DNA from: Allolobophora icterica
Lineage: Eukaryota > Annelida > Clitellata > Crassiclitellata > Lumbricidae
Length of the DNA: 64,000 nucleotides
Assembly (NCBI GenBank): GCA_963556255.1
Contig: OY744609.1
Span: forward strand, 21,559,109-21,623,108
Direction of reading: 5' to 3'
The position numbers and the translations under genes were made by a program. This document shows positions 23,501-34,117 of this stretch, piece after piece (position 1 is the stretch's first letter; the number at the start of each line of letters is the position of its first letter). The notes below the pieces were generated by a model that was given only the letters and a program-made list of their open reading frames with translations, made no database searches and was not told the DNA's origin.

Positions 23501-26500
23501 TCGATGTTCTGTCGTATGGTCGTGTGCACTTCTGAGCTTTGTAAGCAGGGCAATATCAAAATGCAGTTGTATTCTATTGTATCTTGAGACTGCCATAGCG
23601 TCGTTACAAAACTACAGGAGCTTTCCGTTGACGGATCCTTTCTAACCACAGCATGTGACCATAACACCTAAGTCAGGTTTGAGCATGTCAGAGCCTCAAA
23701 TGTAGACTACAGTGCATAAGCAACTGTGAAGAAGATTGTTCTCAAATAGGTCTGAACAATTTCAGATATATAAATTTAGGTTAAAAGGAATTTTAAACTT
23801 CCACACACAATCTTTTAACGGATAAGGTAGTATTCCACCCTAAACATTGCCGGTGAGTTGCAGATCTAGCTCAAAAAGATTAAACAGGTTTTTGAAGATA
23901 TGGTGACCAAAACGTATTTCCTGATTCATACAGTCTTAGCACACATATAAAATGGATATTCAGATCTATAATCTTAGATCTAGTGAATCACAGCAAGCAC
24001 GTACCTCTTAGCAGTATTTTCTATTAGACGTGTTAAACAAATGAGTGATTAACGATTTGGATGAATATGTTTTTGCATAATTGCCTTGATGATAGCCCCT
24101 CCAGATCCCATCATGGCAAGGATGCACGGATAGGGATCTTTGCTGGCTTCTGATTTCGTAACATCTGTCTCCTTGGCTGCTGCCGTTGGTGCTGATGCTG
24201 CCGTCTCAGACTCATTTTCACTTGATAACAAAGCAGTGGATCCGCTCTTTTCTGCACAGTCAGTCACTCCATCTGGCTTAGCATCAGACTGGACCTTCAC
24301 CGAGTCCATGTTCCCCTTTCCGCTCTGTCCCTTCAATGAGCCCAGTCCCTCAGCCAAAGATAGCTTCGAAAGAAACATCGTTTGAATTTGTTTCAAGATC
24401 ATGTCACGGTACTCTGTTACCACACTTGACTGATTGTGAGTGATATGGTCCATTGGGAAATTGGATACAAGGAAACGAAATGCTTTTACAAAACATTCCA
24501 TCTCAGAAACATTCTCCATCCTAAGAAAATGCAAACATAAATATTCTAACAAGTTAGAAACACACACAAAATTATCTCCCGAAAGTCTTTGATATTAAAT
24601 CTCTAATTAATTCTACTTATAAGACATCAGTTTGTGTATACAGAGACTTAATCATTTTTTATATTAGACGTTATTTTCCAAAGTTTTGGTTTAGTAAAAT
24701 ACATAGCATGATGTAAGATGCTTGGCCTAAACCATCTTTGCTGAAATATGAGCACAGCAAAAGCGGCTCAAAACCTTTCATTGCATTTTGAACACATGTG
24801 ATCAAAAAAATTCTCAACTTAACATTCAACACCCGTGCCAAAACCCCAAGCCCGAAGTTGAAAGTCAATAATTTGATCACACGATATACAGTTTATCAAC
24901 ACGCTTCTACTGACTTAATATTGAGGGCAGAATTGATGAAGTTGCTGTGGATGTGACAACCGACGCCTGTAGTGAAGATAGTCTGACCCCTTCCAAGGTC
25001 ACCACCAAAGCGCTCCTTCAGAAACATCATGGCTTCCTCCAGCTGACTAGTAGCAAAAGTTGTCATCCGTATGACAATGGAGTCTTCAGTCTCCCCCTTC
25101 TCACCCAAAGAATATACCAATTTGATGCATGATCCTCCTGTCAAATGTAACATAACATATGTAAGATCAGACATATAAGGTTAATTAATAAAAGGTGATC
25201 TAGGGTAGGTTCAGTCTTAGGTTAACTCTAATAAAGTAATATAAGGCTATGTGAAACATTTGACTGACTAAAAGCATTACAATATTTTATTATTGGGCCT
25301 TCCAAGAAATCGCAGCCTACGCCTTGCTTCGTGTATGTAAGAATTTGGTATCCTCCCACTTCTTAGACCAAAGTTACGCCCCTGACGGAAGGGTACAGAC
25401 TCTGGAATCGAGACCGAAAGAAAAGCATACACCCAGATACGAGAGGACGAACCAGACGTGGAAGGAGTGGCAGAAGGGAGAAGGTGTTCTCACACTGATG
25501 CTGCTGTGTATGACAGCAGCATATGACCTAGATGGTCAAACACCCAGTGCGTCTGATTTGAAAATAGTAGGCGGGTTGAAAATCGATCGCGCTGGGTCGA
25601 GTAGGCGAGCGATGCGCGGTCGACCTTGGGAGCTTTTCTGTACAGCATATTTTATGTATCGTATTCGTTCGTATACTATAGCTGCATATAACAATCATCT
25701 AGTAGGCCTATCTCAATTCAGTTCTGCTATACGAGTAGGTCTCTTGAAGAGGCGCTATAAATTCTCAGAATGAATGAATGAATGAGCATTCACTAGAAAC
25801 CTACCATTGACTTAAGATGACTTGTGACGGCTGATTTCACCACGTTGGTTGCACGCTCCTTTTTGGCTTGACCTTTCAGCCGGCAATCCATTCGAATTTT
25901 ATCGGCGCACGTGCTTTCTGCAGGACTTGCAGTAGGCCTAAATTTTGTTCACAGTCGGACGGTTTTCTATTTCGACTACATCGACATCGAGCGAGTTGCC
26001 TAATTTCCATGACAGATACATGCTCAACTGTATATTATTATTCGACTTGCTCATCTTTACCGTCATTGTTGTTTAAAATAATTTCCCAAATTGGCGATGT
26101 CACGGATGAGGTGTTGGCCGTGTTGTTATGGTCAATCATAATTATTGCACGAAATTGGAGTGATCAGTCAGCAGTAATTAGGACAGGTCATGACACGCAT
26201 TCACCGCTGCCTTAAGTAAGTAAATTAAAGTAATCTCAATTAGGTAAATAAAATAAGGGTCTGGTTTCAGGTTCGTCTATCATCTTGGGAGTCTCACTCA
26301 AACTCTGTGAGCGACGACCGACTGTCACCGACGGTGCGAAGCCTTCGGCTAGGCGAGCGGTAAATCGCTCGCCGGTACCTTTGCTAGGCGAGCGACCAAG
26401 GAGAGCGATCGATCGCTTAAATCAGACGCACTGCAAACACCATGGGCGGCGATCTAGGGGGGGGTCAGGGGGACATGTCCCCCCACCTTTAAGAGTGGGG

Positions 26501-28808
26501 GGACACTCCATACATTTGTCCCCCCCCCACATTTTGAAGAACACCAAAAAGGCAGAGAAATGTAATTGCGCGTGATGGTTTTCGCAGCGTGTTTGACCAG
26601 ACGAGATCAAAATAAAAAATGTTTGCAGAAGTGTCGCAGCCCCCCCCCAAAGTCAATTTTTTGACGAATTCCTAAAAAGAAAAGGGCAATGAGATTATTG
26701 GTTGGAGACGGGGAATGTTGAAAAAGTGGCGAATGACTAAAAAAAGGTCATCAACTTTTGTTGGAGATGAATTACTAGAAAAGTCGTAAACTTTTGTGGA
26801 GATGAATTCCTAAAAAAGTAAAAAAAAATTTTTGGGGGACATGGAATTCTTGAAAATTGGTCATCGACCAGACCATGGCCGATTTTGTCCCCCCCCCCCA
26901 CCTCTCAGACAAGATCGCCGCCAATGTCAAACACTGACCATATAGGCCAATGTGTTAAAGATGTTAAAGTTCAACAGCAGGCCGACAACTGAGAAGTTGT
27001 CGATGCACCAATCTTAAGTCTTATCAACGGCTTTCAACGCCTATATAGGTAGAATCAGACAATTATCTCAGCAGGCGTTCGCAGCAAATGGGTACCAGAA
27101 GTCACACTCTGAAGTATGGACGCAGGGCACAATAAAGTGTATAGTCTTCTCAGTATTCAAATGAGATGATCGATTGATCCAGGCACCTTCATCTGTGAAA
27201 AATGGAGGTCTGGGCATTCGTGTTGCCGCTATGCTGGCAACTTCCGACTTTTTGGCATTAGCCGCTGGTACGCGAAGCCTTCAAGGCCGACTTCTACATG
27301 ACGTCGCTCTACCGTTCACGGATCTATTGGTAGAGGGGCTTCTAGATCGTGGTTTTCGAGATCGAAGACACCTACTCCCATCGAGTAGAAGGGTCATACG
27401 CGAAGAGAATGGGACATCGCATCAAAAAACCCGAATCTGATTTGCAAAAGGCTTGATGGAATCACTGTTATACCTTTGTCCAGAGGTCGTGCTTGGCGTG
27501 AGATCAGGCCCGCCGAGAGGGGGGCAAGGGGGCAAATGCCCAGGGGCCCGGCGACTTTTCAGGGGCCCGGGCCGGGCCCGCAATCAACTTATGAAAAATA
27601 TTATAATCAGTTATACAAAGTTTATGATTTATGCCTTTTTAAATATAGTATCTGACGCTTAACTACAATCAGTTTAAGCTTCAATTTAGCATCTGAATAA
27701 AATCATAGTTGTATATATAAATATAATATTGTACGGTCGTACACGCACTTTTATTATTTCAATTTGTGGTTTTTTTCGTACGACCGTAACGATATTATAT
27801 TTATATAAAGCCTAAAGATAGTTTAGAGGCCCGTAACTGCTTTGCCTAGGAGCCCGTGACTGTTCTGCCTAGGAGCCCGCGACTGCTCTGCCTAGGGGCC
27901 CGTGACTGCTCTGCCTATGGGCCCGGAATTTCTGTCGGCGGCACTGCGTGAGATGTCACGGCGCCGAATACGTTCGCAGCATCATACGAACAAATCACAT
28001 CGCAAACCAGAAGTTCGGAAGAGGAAACAGCAGCTCGTAACAAGGCATGCAAATATGCTACTATCTCACAGTTAAACCTTTCGTTTAAACCTATTGCAGT
28101 TGAAACCGCAAGAAGCTGGCACACAGAATCATTGAAGTTTGTCCAATGACTGGGAAACTAGACTTCAGCAGAACAGGAGACCTGGGCGACACCAGCCAGC
28201 CATCTACTCCAGCACCTTTCCCAACTACCCTTCAAATAGGAAACTGTTCTAGGCACCTCGGATGGGGACAATCAGGAGAAGATGGCGAACCAGGACTAAA
28301 TGACGGTTTATAGGCATAGTTAATTGAAAACAGTTCATTTAATTAGTGTATTTATAAGTTTATTGGCTTTATACGTGTAGTAACAATCAATATGATGATG
28401 GTGATCACGATGCTGATAAGATTCGGTAATTTCTTTGAGTCATTAAAGGCTCAAATAAAGGCCTGCCGCCGAGAAAACAATAATATTAACACTGTTTCTT
28501 CTGGGTATGAACAGTGGGAGTACGGTACCGTCGGGGACACTCCAGTCGAAAAAGTGGGGTTTCAAATACCCCTCGCCCTTCCCCTCCCCGAAAATTACGC
28601 CTATGCCAGTGTTCAACAAAATGAGAACTTGAATTGTGTAGGTAACACTCATGGCCAGGAGAGCGTAAGGTACGCGGATCGATTCCCGTAACCCCTCTAG
28701 GGCGGCGCCTTGAATGGCTGCCAAACCGTGTGTTTAATTAAGATCTTGATTGTACTTTCATGTTTCAATGTAATCTTACTGCGTCTGTCGGTTTGAAATA
28801 ATAAAGAA

Positions 28809-28889
<81 letters not shown>

Positions 28890-30640
28890 ATAATCATGCA
28901 TTCGTTTACAATTTTAAAGGAAGCCTCTTTTCAAGATAGGGCCTATAGGGCCTACTTGACTTCAACCGTATATTGTCAATGTATGTGTGCATACATGTTA
29001 ATATAAACATATAGACAGTATCTGGGCATTATATAGCTCAATATGTGTATTATGTATATAATATACAGGGTGGGCCAGTAGGAATGCACCAACTTTGAAT
29101 GGATATAACTTGAACAATTATTACCCGAACATCGTGCCCAATATACTAAATTGAAAGTAATCATCCACTCTACTACTGTGTCAAATCTTGCACTGATATA
29201 CGGCACCACTGTTATAAAATTTCGGTGCGGCGCACACCTCTCAATTTTGAATGTAAATATTGAACATCATGACGCCGCTCGCGGAAGAGGATAGAATTTT
29301 AATCCGAATTTTAAGAGCAGAAAAAGGATACAATGCACATCAGATGATGATAGAATTCCCTTCTAGAAAATGGAATAAATATGCTCTAGATCGATTGATT
29401 AAACAAATTGATGCTACGGGAACGTCTAACAGCCGCAACTGTGGTCGCAAACGTTCTGCGCGCACAGCAGCGAACATTGCACAAGTCCAAGAGTTAATTT
29501 CCAGCCAAGACAACAATCCAGGGACGAGTAAGAGTCCGAGCACGTGGTGGACATTATTGAGTATTTGTTTGACTGATGGTAAATTCACTCAAGATATTAA
29601 TTGTTAGTACTAAGTGACTGTTTAGAACTGACGTCTTCAGTTTCAGACTTTTGTTTTTTCTTGCAGTTTTATCGCCAGAAAATGGCACATCGAATATTAA
29701 TAGCATTATCTCATAAAGTCGTAACATTATCTCGTAGATATTTTGCAGAATCAAAAAATGGATAATTATCTTCAATCTGATATATTGGACAAGACGCTCA
29801 GATAAAAATTATTCAAGTTATAAGGCGTCAAAGTTGGTGCATTCCTACTGGCCCACCCTGTATATCATATATGCATGCACAAATACAACGACTACTGCAT
29901 ATTATAGTCAATCAATGTGTGCATTCACAGGCAGGTATCTGGGCACATATATCATATTTCAGGGGGTTTTTTCTGGAGAAAAAGGTTCCGGAACGGAACA
30001 ATAGGTTCCGGAACGCAATAATTATGGGCGGGCTAAAATCTCGAGAAAAACGAGATTGGAGGTTGGGAGAGGTCTCAATAAACACTTAAAACAGTTCAAA
30101 ACACTGAAATTAAATTAAAATAACTAACTTATTGTTTTTATTATTAAAATAAATATATTATTTTTTAGTACCTGAAAAAAGGTGCCGGAACGCCGTTCCG
30201 GCGCGTTCCGGCTGAAAAAAGCCCTGTCATATTTTGTAATCGTAAATTTGCACAGTGCCACTTTAAGAGAAACCCATCAGAGGCACTCACGACCTGACAA
30301 CACCAAACCACGATCAAAAAGAATGGTTATATATATGTATGTCTTTGTGGGTAAATATAATTATGTTCTTATATATATATATATGTATGTATATATATAT
30401 AAATTCCCAGATAAAAATTCCCAGATACATACCATACCATGTGAGAAAGTCCCTTCAGATACTTCTGGTGGGATCACAATGTCTATTGTTGAAGTCACTT
30501 ATTGCAACAAAAGAAAATTAGAGTTTACCAATATCAAAAGAGAATCCAGTCTTGGACTTCAGCAGAGCGGAAGGAACTTCTAGGATTTCTTCATTAACCG
30601 ATTTTTCTGCATTGTGCACTCCTCCACTCAGTACCGACAT
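20573..30640 (-). CDS. Divergent pantothenate kinase-like protein, copy A (7 exons, 435 aa)
   Basis: Coding exons in transcript order: 30529-30640, 24915-25137, 24085-24520, 23276-23365, 21933-22092, 21036-21238, 20573-20656. Joined, they read 435 codons without a stop and all phases agree. Seen: DIGGSCIKL at residues 36-44 (PANK first phosphate loop), TGVGC near 94, SEME with Glu118 aligning with the PANK catalytic Glu, a Ser/Ala/Glu-rich linker, then PYPCILAMMGSGGAIIK ending at 257, FLGLGSLLTGCK (276-287), TFDELIDLASRG, KEDLAAALLSTIGQDLAQ and a C-terminal FLRFGGYLGALGCLF. These follow the Fumble/PANK domain order. Family role: ATP-dependent phosphorylation of pantothenate, first step of CoA synthesis. 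Odd: the GTSLGGGT loop is replaced by GMTRCGRM, and the Arg and Ser that contact pantothenate align with Val and Ala, so catalysis is doubtful. Intron 3 is GC-AG. The start ATG is shared in position with copies B and C. Intron 1 (5.4 kb) is swollen by transposons. The C-terminus is shorter than in B and C. Confidence 0.88.
21351..21645 (+). mobile_element. tRNA-derived SINE in intron 5 of copy A
   Basis: A-box region GATGGTTGAATGGTAACACG and B-box GCGGGTTCGATACCCGC. The body has GGGCGCCTTGCAGGCTGCCA, and an AATAATAATAAAG tail closes it. Same family as 28625-28888. Confidence 0.7.
23403..23590 (+). mobile_element. tRNA-derived SINE in intron 3 of copy A
   Basis: GACGCGGTGGTGTAGTGGTA (A box) and GCAGGTTCGAATCTACC (B box). 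The copy C intron 3 reads through the insertion point without it. Confidence 0.7.
24083..24084 (-). other. GC-type splice donor, copy A intron 3
   Basis: Exon 3 ends ATC AAG and the intron begins GCAATT. Using this GC donor joins exon 3 to the phase-0 exon 4 start (GTT GAA) and gives GGAIIK-VERDKF, which aligns with the family pattern GSGVSILxV without a gap. No GT near the exon end gives both the right phase and the right alignment. Confidence 0.72.
25137..26440. other. Intron 1 of copy A, transposon-free part
   Basis: Patches near 25.4-25.5 kb recall copy B intron 1 at about 44.8-44.9 kb (GAGAACG/GAGAAGGTGTTCTC then CTGATGCTGCTGTA). The 149-residue open frame at 25324-25773 has no family motif and is not called as a gene. 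Confidence 0.4.
26441..26925. mobile_element. CATGGGCGG-type MITE, copy 1, in intron 1 of PANK-like copy A
   Basis: Ends CATGGGCGGCGATCT and AGATCGCCGCCAATG; flanked by GCAAACAC and TCAAACAC (7 of 8 match). Long runs of G and C near both ends surround an A-rich core with GAATGACTAAAAAAGG. Confidence 0.65.
27170..28290 (+). mobile_element. LINE ORF2 C-terminal relic in intron 1 of copy A, split by a MITE
   Basis: Plus strand: APSSVKNGGLGIRVAAMLAT and FLALAAGT near 27.18-27.27 kb, then after the MITE DVTAPNTFAASYEQITSQTR and SFKPIAVETARSWHTESLKF. This order (GGLGIRSA ... DVTAPDTFA ... VPIAVET) is a conserved C-terminal arrangement of one group of non-LTR retrotransposons. Frame breaks are present. 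Confidence 0.65.
27505..27946. mobile_element. hAT-type MITE (442 bp) inside the LINE relic
   Basis: Ends CAGGCCCGCCGA and TCGGCGGCACTG; flanked by the exact 8-bp repeat CGTGAGAT (27497-27504, 27947-27954). LINE coding motifs continue on both sides. The interior has GGGGCCCGGCGAC repeats and an AT-rich hairpin at 27714-27807 with about 29-bp arms. Confidence 0.75.
28480..28620. repeat. G/C-rich dispersed repeat
   Basis: GGACACTCCAGTCG followed by a run of CCCCTCGCCCTTCCCCTCC and ACGCCTATGCCAGTG resembles the GGCGTA-type MITE ends seen elsewhere in this window. Boundaries not resolved. Confidence 0.35.
28625..28888 (+). mobile_element. tRNA-derived SINE with (TTA)n tail, intron 1 of copy A
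   Basis: Head with AGGTAACACTCATGGCCAGG and CGCGGATCGATTCCCGT, body GGCGGCGCCTTGAATGGCTG, tail of about 27 TTA units from 28808. Confidence 0.65.
29066..29860 (+). mobile_element. Tc1/mariner-type element, internally deleted (795 bp)
   Basis: Starts CAGGGTGGGCCAGTAGGAAT and ends with its reverse complement; the inverted repeats are perfect for 33 bp and continue imperfectly. Flanked by TA on both sides. It carries the N-terminal part of a transposase and a last few C-terminal codons, with the catalytic part missing. Located in intron 1 of copy A. Confidence 0.85.
29269..29607 (+). pseudogene. Mariner-like transposase, N-terminal DNA-binding part
   Basis: From the ATG at 29269 the frame has a helix-turn-helix region (EKGYNAHQMMIEFP, RLIKQIDATGTS), a GRKRSARTAANIAQVQELIS linker plus second helix-turn-helix, and then jumps at about 29540 to unrelated residues. 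In another frame at 29541-29576 HVVDIIEYLFD and a stop look like the true C-terminus. The DDE catalytic region is deleted, so no active enzyme can be made. Confidence 0.7.
29960..30226. mobile_element. hAT-type MITE (267 bp) in intron 1 of copy A
   Basis: Ends CAGGGGGTTTTTTC and GAAAAAAGCCCTG; flanked by the exact 8-bp repeat TCATATTT. The interior contains several GGTTCCGGAACG motifs near both ends. Confidence 0.75.
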
Positions 30641-30817
30641 CGTTTAACGGTACCTCTGAAGTTAGCCTAGCTACTGCTGCTGCAACATTAATTCATGAAG
30701 TTGCTGCTGCTTACTGATAAAATTCCAGTGCACTCACACCGACTTCCCAAAGTATACTCGCTGTTAGTGCACAGTTTGTTGTGAATTGTGAGGTGAGGAC
30801 GAAAACGTCCTCACACA

Positions 30818-30821
30818 CTCA

Positions 30822-30876
<55 letters not shown>

Positions 30877-30950
30877 ACACATACAGAGAGAGAAAGAGAG
30901 AGACAGAGAGACAGTGGCAGAAAGAGACAGAGAAAGAATTACCCAGGTTT
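30818..30950. repeat. (CA)n (GC)n (GA)n compound microsatellite
   Basis: Starts just after the palindromic GTGAGGACG-AAAA-CGTCCTCAC, about 180 bp upstream of copy A exon 1. Confidence 0.9.
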
Positions 30951-32259
30951 CAGACCATTTCCAATCAAGGTAATTTTCCAATTAGAGATTCATTTCCGTC
31001 CATTTTGCTGCAGCCTAGACAACTTTCCTCTCACCCATTCACTGCCACCAACCCACAAACGACATCCTGCCTCAACGATAGCAATTAAGCATAAAATACT
31101 GTGCTCTGAATTACGCCTACCTAAGAGGAATAACAGACGACCTTGGGTTATGCAATCCCGAAGGCTGCCGAACATCAACCTCGCATTTGCATCCAGAGAC
31201 CGATATATATATATATATATGTATGTATATTGTATATATATATATGTGTGCACTGAGGTCACGTGGACACGCACACTTTCACGCCTACCGTGAGGCGTTC
31301 CGCAACACTCTGATGACCTAATTGACCCCAAGCAAATACGGTGAATGAAATTTGCTTGCGAGGCACGTGTATGCTTCTTCTTATAGAATATCGCATTGTC
31401 GAACTGTGCGACCTCAGCAGCCATCACACCATCTTTCAGATGAGAGCTTCGTTAACCGCAAAGCAAACATATCCCCATTTATAAACTGCTGATTGATATA
31501 CGTCGTTGCTATTATCCGACTGGTGCTCAACAAGGATCTCTTGAAGTGCGGTATTTAACATGTGCAGCATTGGGCAGGATGTAGACTGTCCTATAACCAT
31601 GATGAAGGTCTGCAGTCAGTCAGTTTAGCCACGTGTCTCAGTCGCCAGTATTGGGACACACTAATTGAGCTGCGTGCGGACATTAACTGGAACGCGAGTT
31701 CAAAAATGTGTCTGGAGTGAGGTTATCGAGTTTGAATTATATGAGCACCGAACAGATTAGCTCAAGCCAGAGAAGTTTTATTCGATTGTTGTTACGCCGT
31801 GTTCAGATAAAAAGGGTATACGCTATTTGATACGCGATTTTGCCTCCACATGTGGCCTCTAGCCAACTCAGCTACGAGGGAAGAGGGCTGGCACAGACCC
31901 GAGTACACTGAATGTGCACTGTATATGGAAAGATAAGGCTACGAGGGGAGAGGGCTGGACACGTACACACCCTCTTAATCCGAGGCGTTTTGGATGCATT
32001 ATGGCGCAGTCAGTCATCCGAAGTCCAAAACCCAAGTAGGCCCGCTTCATTGTGGTTGCACAGTAAGATCATCAGATGCCAAGTATGCAGAATACTACAT
32101 GAGGCCAGGACAGTTGCTAGGGTTGCCAGGTGTCCGGTAATGAACCGGACAGTCCGGTATTTAGACAATTTGTCCGGTCAGAAATTTCAGACATTACCGG
32201 ACATGGCGGTGTCCGGTAATTTTCGGTAAATAATTATTGTTAACAATAAGTGTTGGAAC

Positions 32260-32324
32260 ACATCATTCTCGAAGGACCTCGACATCATAAAATTTATGAT
32301 GTCCAGGTCCTCGGAGAATGATGT
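32260..32324. other. 65-nt imperfect hairpin inside the hAT element
   Basis: ACATCATTCTCGAAGGACC pairs with GGTCCTCGGAGAATGATGT with few mismatches, around a short AT-rich loop. It resembles a small pre-miRNA-like or fold-back structure; expression is unknown. Confidence 0.5.
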
Positions 32325-32509
32325 ATGTAATATCTATCGTAAGTTCGTAACAATTACATTTATTATTAAATTTTATTTGAAATTTACGATGACAAAATTA
32401 CGAACTGTCAGTGTACAATGCGCAAGCGTTCGTTTATTATGATTTACGAGTTAACCCATCATAATTGTAATTTTTATTGTAACCGGACATTTATATATCG
32501 CCATTCAGA

Positions 32510-33260
32510 TCAGCAGCGCTCTCGATCCACATCAGTGCCAGCACCGGAAAAAAGAAGTTGTAATGCGTCTACGGAACTGAAGGGGAGAGAGGACAAGAAG
32601 CTCTTGGCAGAATGACTGGGGAAGATTGTTCCAGGTTGAAAGACCCACACAGGCAAAGCTCCTGGATTGGGCCGTGGAAAAGTGCATACATGGAACAACC
32701 ATAAGGCCACGGGCCAAGGATCGCAAGGAGGTCCTGTCAAGCAAGGAGAAACCAGGGTGCAGAAATTCGACCATTAGGTAAGACGCCCAGTGAGGCAGTT
32801 GCGCATGAAGGTGAGGGTTTTGAACTGAATTTTCTGTTGAGCAGAGTGCCAGTTGAGGGAGTCACGACTCACGAATAAAGGCAGAACCGCAGAGATGTGG
32901 AAAACTTAGGAATATCACCTCTAAGCCGAGCAACAGAGCTAAGAATAGACTAAGTTTGTGCATATTGGAGAAGGAAATGCCAATGTATACAGCATTTCCG
33001 TCCCGGACTATCCCGAGTGCAGATCAAAGCGTGGACCAGTGTGGTGATAGCATGATCCGAAGGACACCTGCGGATCGATCGAAGCTGGCGTAGATGAAAA
33101 AGCAAGATCGGGATACAAGGTTAACTTGATCAATGAAGGAAAGGGTAGGATCGAGGACAATCCCAAGTCAGGAACAGAGAAGAACTGAATGAAGGGAACT
33201 TGAGATAAAGAGATTCAAGTCAATCTTGCTGTGTACAGTGTAAATTGTCTAAGTGAGGTC
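32510..33260 (-). mobile_element. LINE 3' relic (reverse-transcriptase C-terminal region), minus strand
   Basis: On the minus strand one reads LDHAITTLVHALICTRDSPG-like sequence near 33.05 kb, then further on RSLARGLMVV and LSTWNNLPQSF, ending near 32532. These are the conserved end of CR1/L2-type ORF2 (VHSRLDYCN ... WNxLP). Stops and frame changes are frequent. Confidence 0.65.
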
Positions 33261-33526
33261 ATGCGCTAAATTCGCCGATAGACGGTATGGTTAACATAAT
33301 GGTTATTTATTATGTCCGAAATTCAAAAGAGAACATTTCAACATTTTTCTACATATTTTAAGTTTCGCCTTTTTTAAAGCTACCGTCTTATTATTACTTT
33401 TTTCAATACTACAAATCACAGTGTAGTATATTTGTATAAATCAGAGTGTTGTTAATGTTCATTTTAAAAGTAACTTCAATTTTTACTGCTATTTCGTTAT
33501 GTTGTCAGCTTCAGAGGGCTTCGCCC

Positions 33527-33880
33527 AGGGCTGTAGTCGAGCGTATACGCGGGTATACAGCGTATACTTACATCTAGAGAAATTTGAGAGCGTATACTCA
33601 TGGCTGTAGACGAGGGTATACGCGGGTATACAGCGTATACTTACCTCTGGGAACGAAAATTTTTCAAGAAAGAGAGGTTTTTAAAGGTTTTTAGGGCGAA
33701 TGACTAAAAAAAAAAAAAAGGTCATCAACTTTTTCAGAGACAAAATCGTAAAAAGTCTGAAAATTTTCAGAGAATTGGTGAAAAGTCTGAAATTTTTCCT
33801 AAAAAAGGTCTTCAAATTTTTTTTTACGCCGCTGGTCACCGGTAGCGTATACTCACCTCAAATTTTACCACTACAGCCCT
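33527..33880. mobile_element. MITE with AGGGCTGTAGT ends nested in the 1.9-kb hAT element
   Basis: Perfect 11-bp inverted ends AGGGCTGTAGT and ACTACAGCCCT, flanked by GGCTTCGCCC on both sides (33517-33526, 33881-33890). The interior repeats GCGTATAC motifs and has the A-rich AAGGTCATCAACTTTTTC core shared with other MITEs here. Confidence 0.7.
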
Positions 33881-34117
33881 GGCTTCGCCCCTCCGAGGGC
33901 CTGACCAGAGGCTTTCCCAATGCCCCTGGACCGATGTGGGGACATTGCCCCAGACCCTCATGACGCGCTCGCCATAGTCCGGTAATTTCCTCAAGACTAC
34001 CTGGCAACCCTAACAGTTGCAATATCAGCAGTGTATGACTACAAGATGTACAACAAGGAACATACAAATCTGCGGGAAGCCAAAGAAGTTGCGGGTTGTA
34101 GCTGACCATATCTCTCT

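Larger units (their letters stand above)
20130..31850 (-). repeat. Tandem segmental duplication unit A (carries PANK-like copy A)
   Basis: Flanking, intronic and upstream sequences are alignable by eye with units B and C, including the upstream block near 30.7-31.8 kb that ends in TTGTTGTTACGCCGTGTTCAG-like sequence. Boundaries are approximate; the right one is set by that shared motif at about 31.78-31.81 kb. Confidence 0.6.
32118..34012. mobile_element. hAT element, 1.9 kb, with nested LINE and MITE
   Basis: Perfect 14-bp ends TAGGGTTGCCAGGT and ACCTGGCAACCCTA, flanked by the exact 8-bp repeat ACAGTTGC (32110-32117, 34013-34020). Sub-terminal GTCCGGTAAT repeats occur at both ends, typical of hAT binding sites. 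No transposase reading frame remains. A minus-strand LINE tail (32510-33260) and a MITE (33527-33880) lie inside. It separates duplication units A and B. Confidence 0.8.

Noticed and set aside
24049..24084. GT donor about 31 nt after the end of exon 3 in copy A (C|GTTAAT)
   Set aside because: The equivalent positions in copies B and C give different lengths and phases, and the added residues break the family alignment; the GC donor fits all three.
25324..25773. 149-residue open frame in intron 1 of copy A
   Set aside because: No motif, no splice context, and partial similarity to non-coding intron 1 of copy B.
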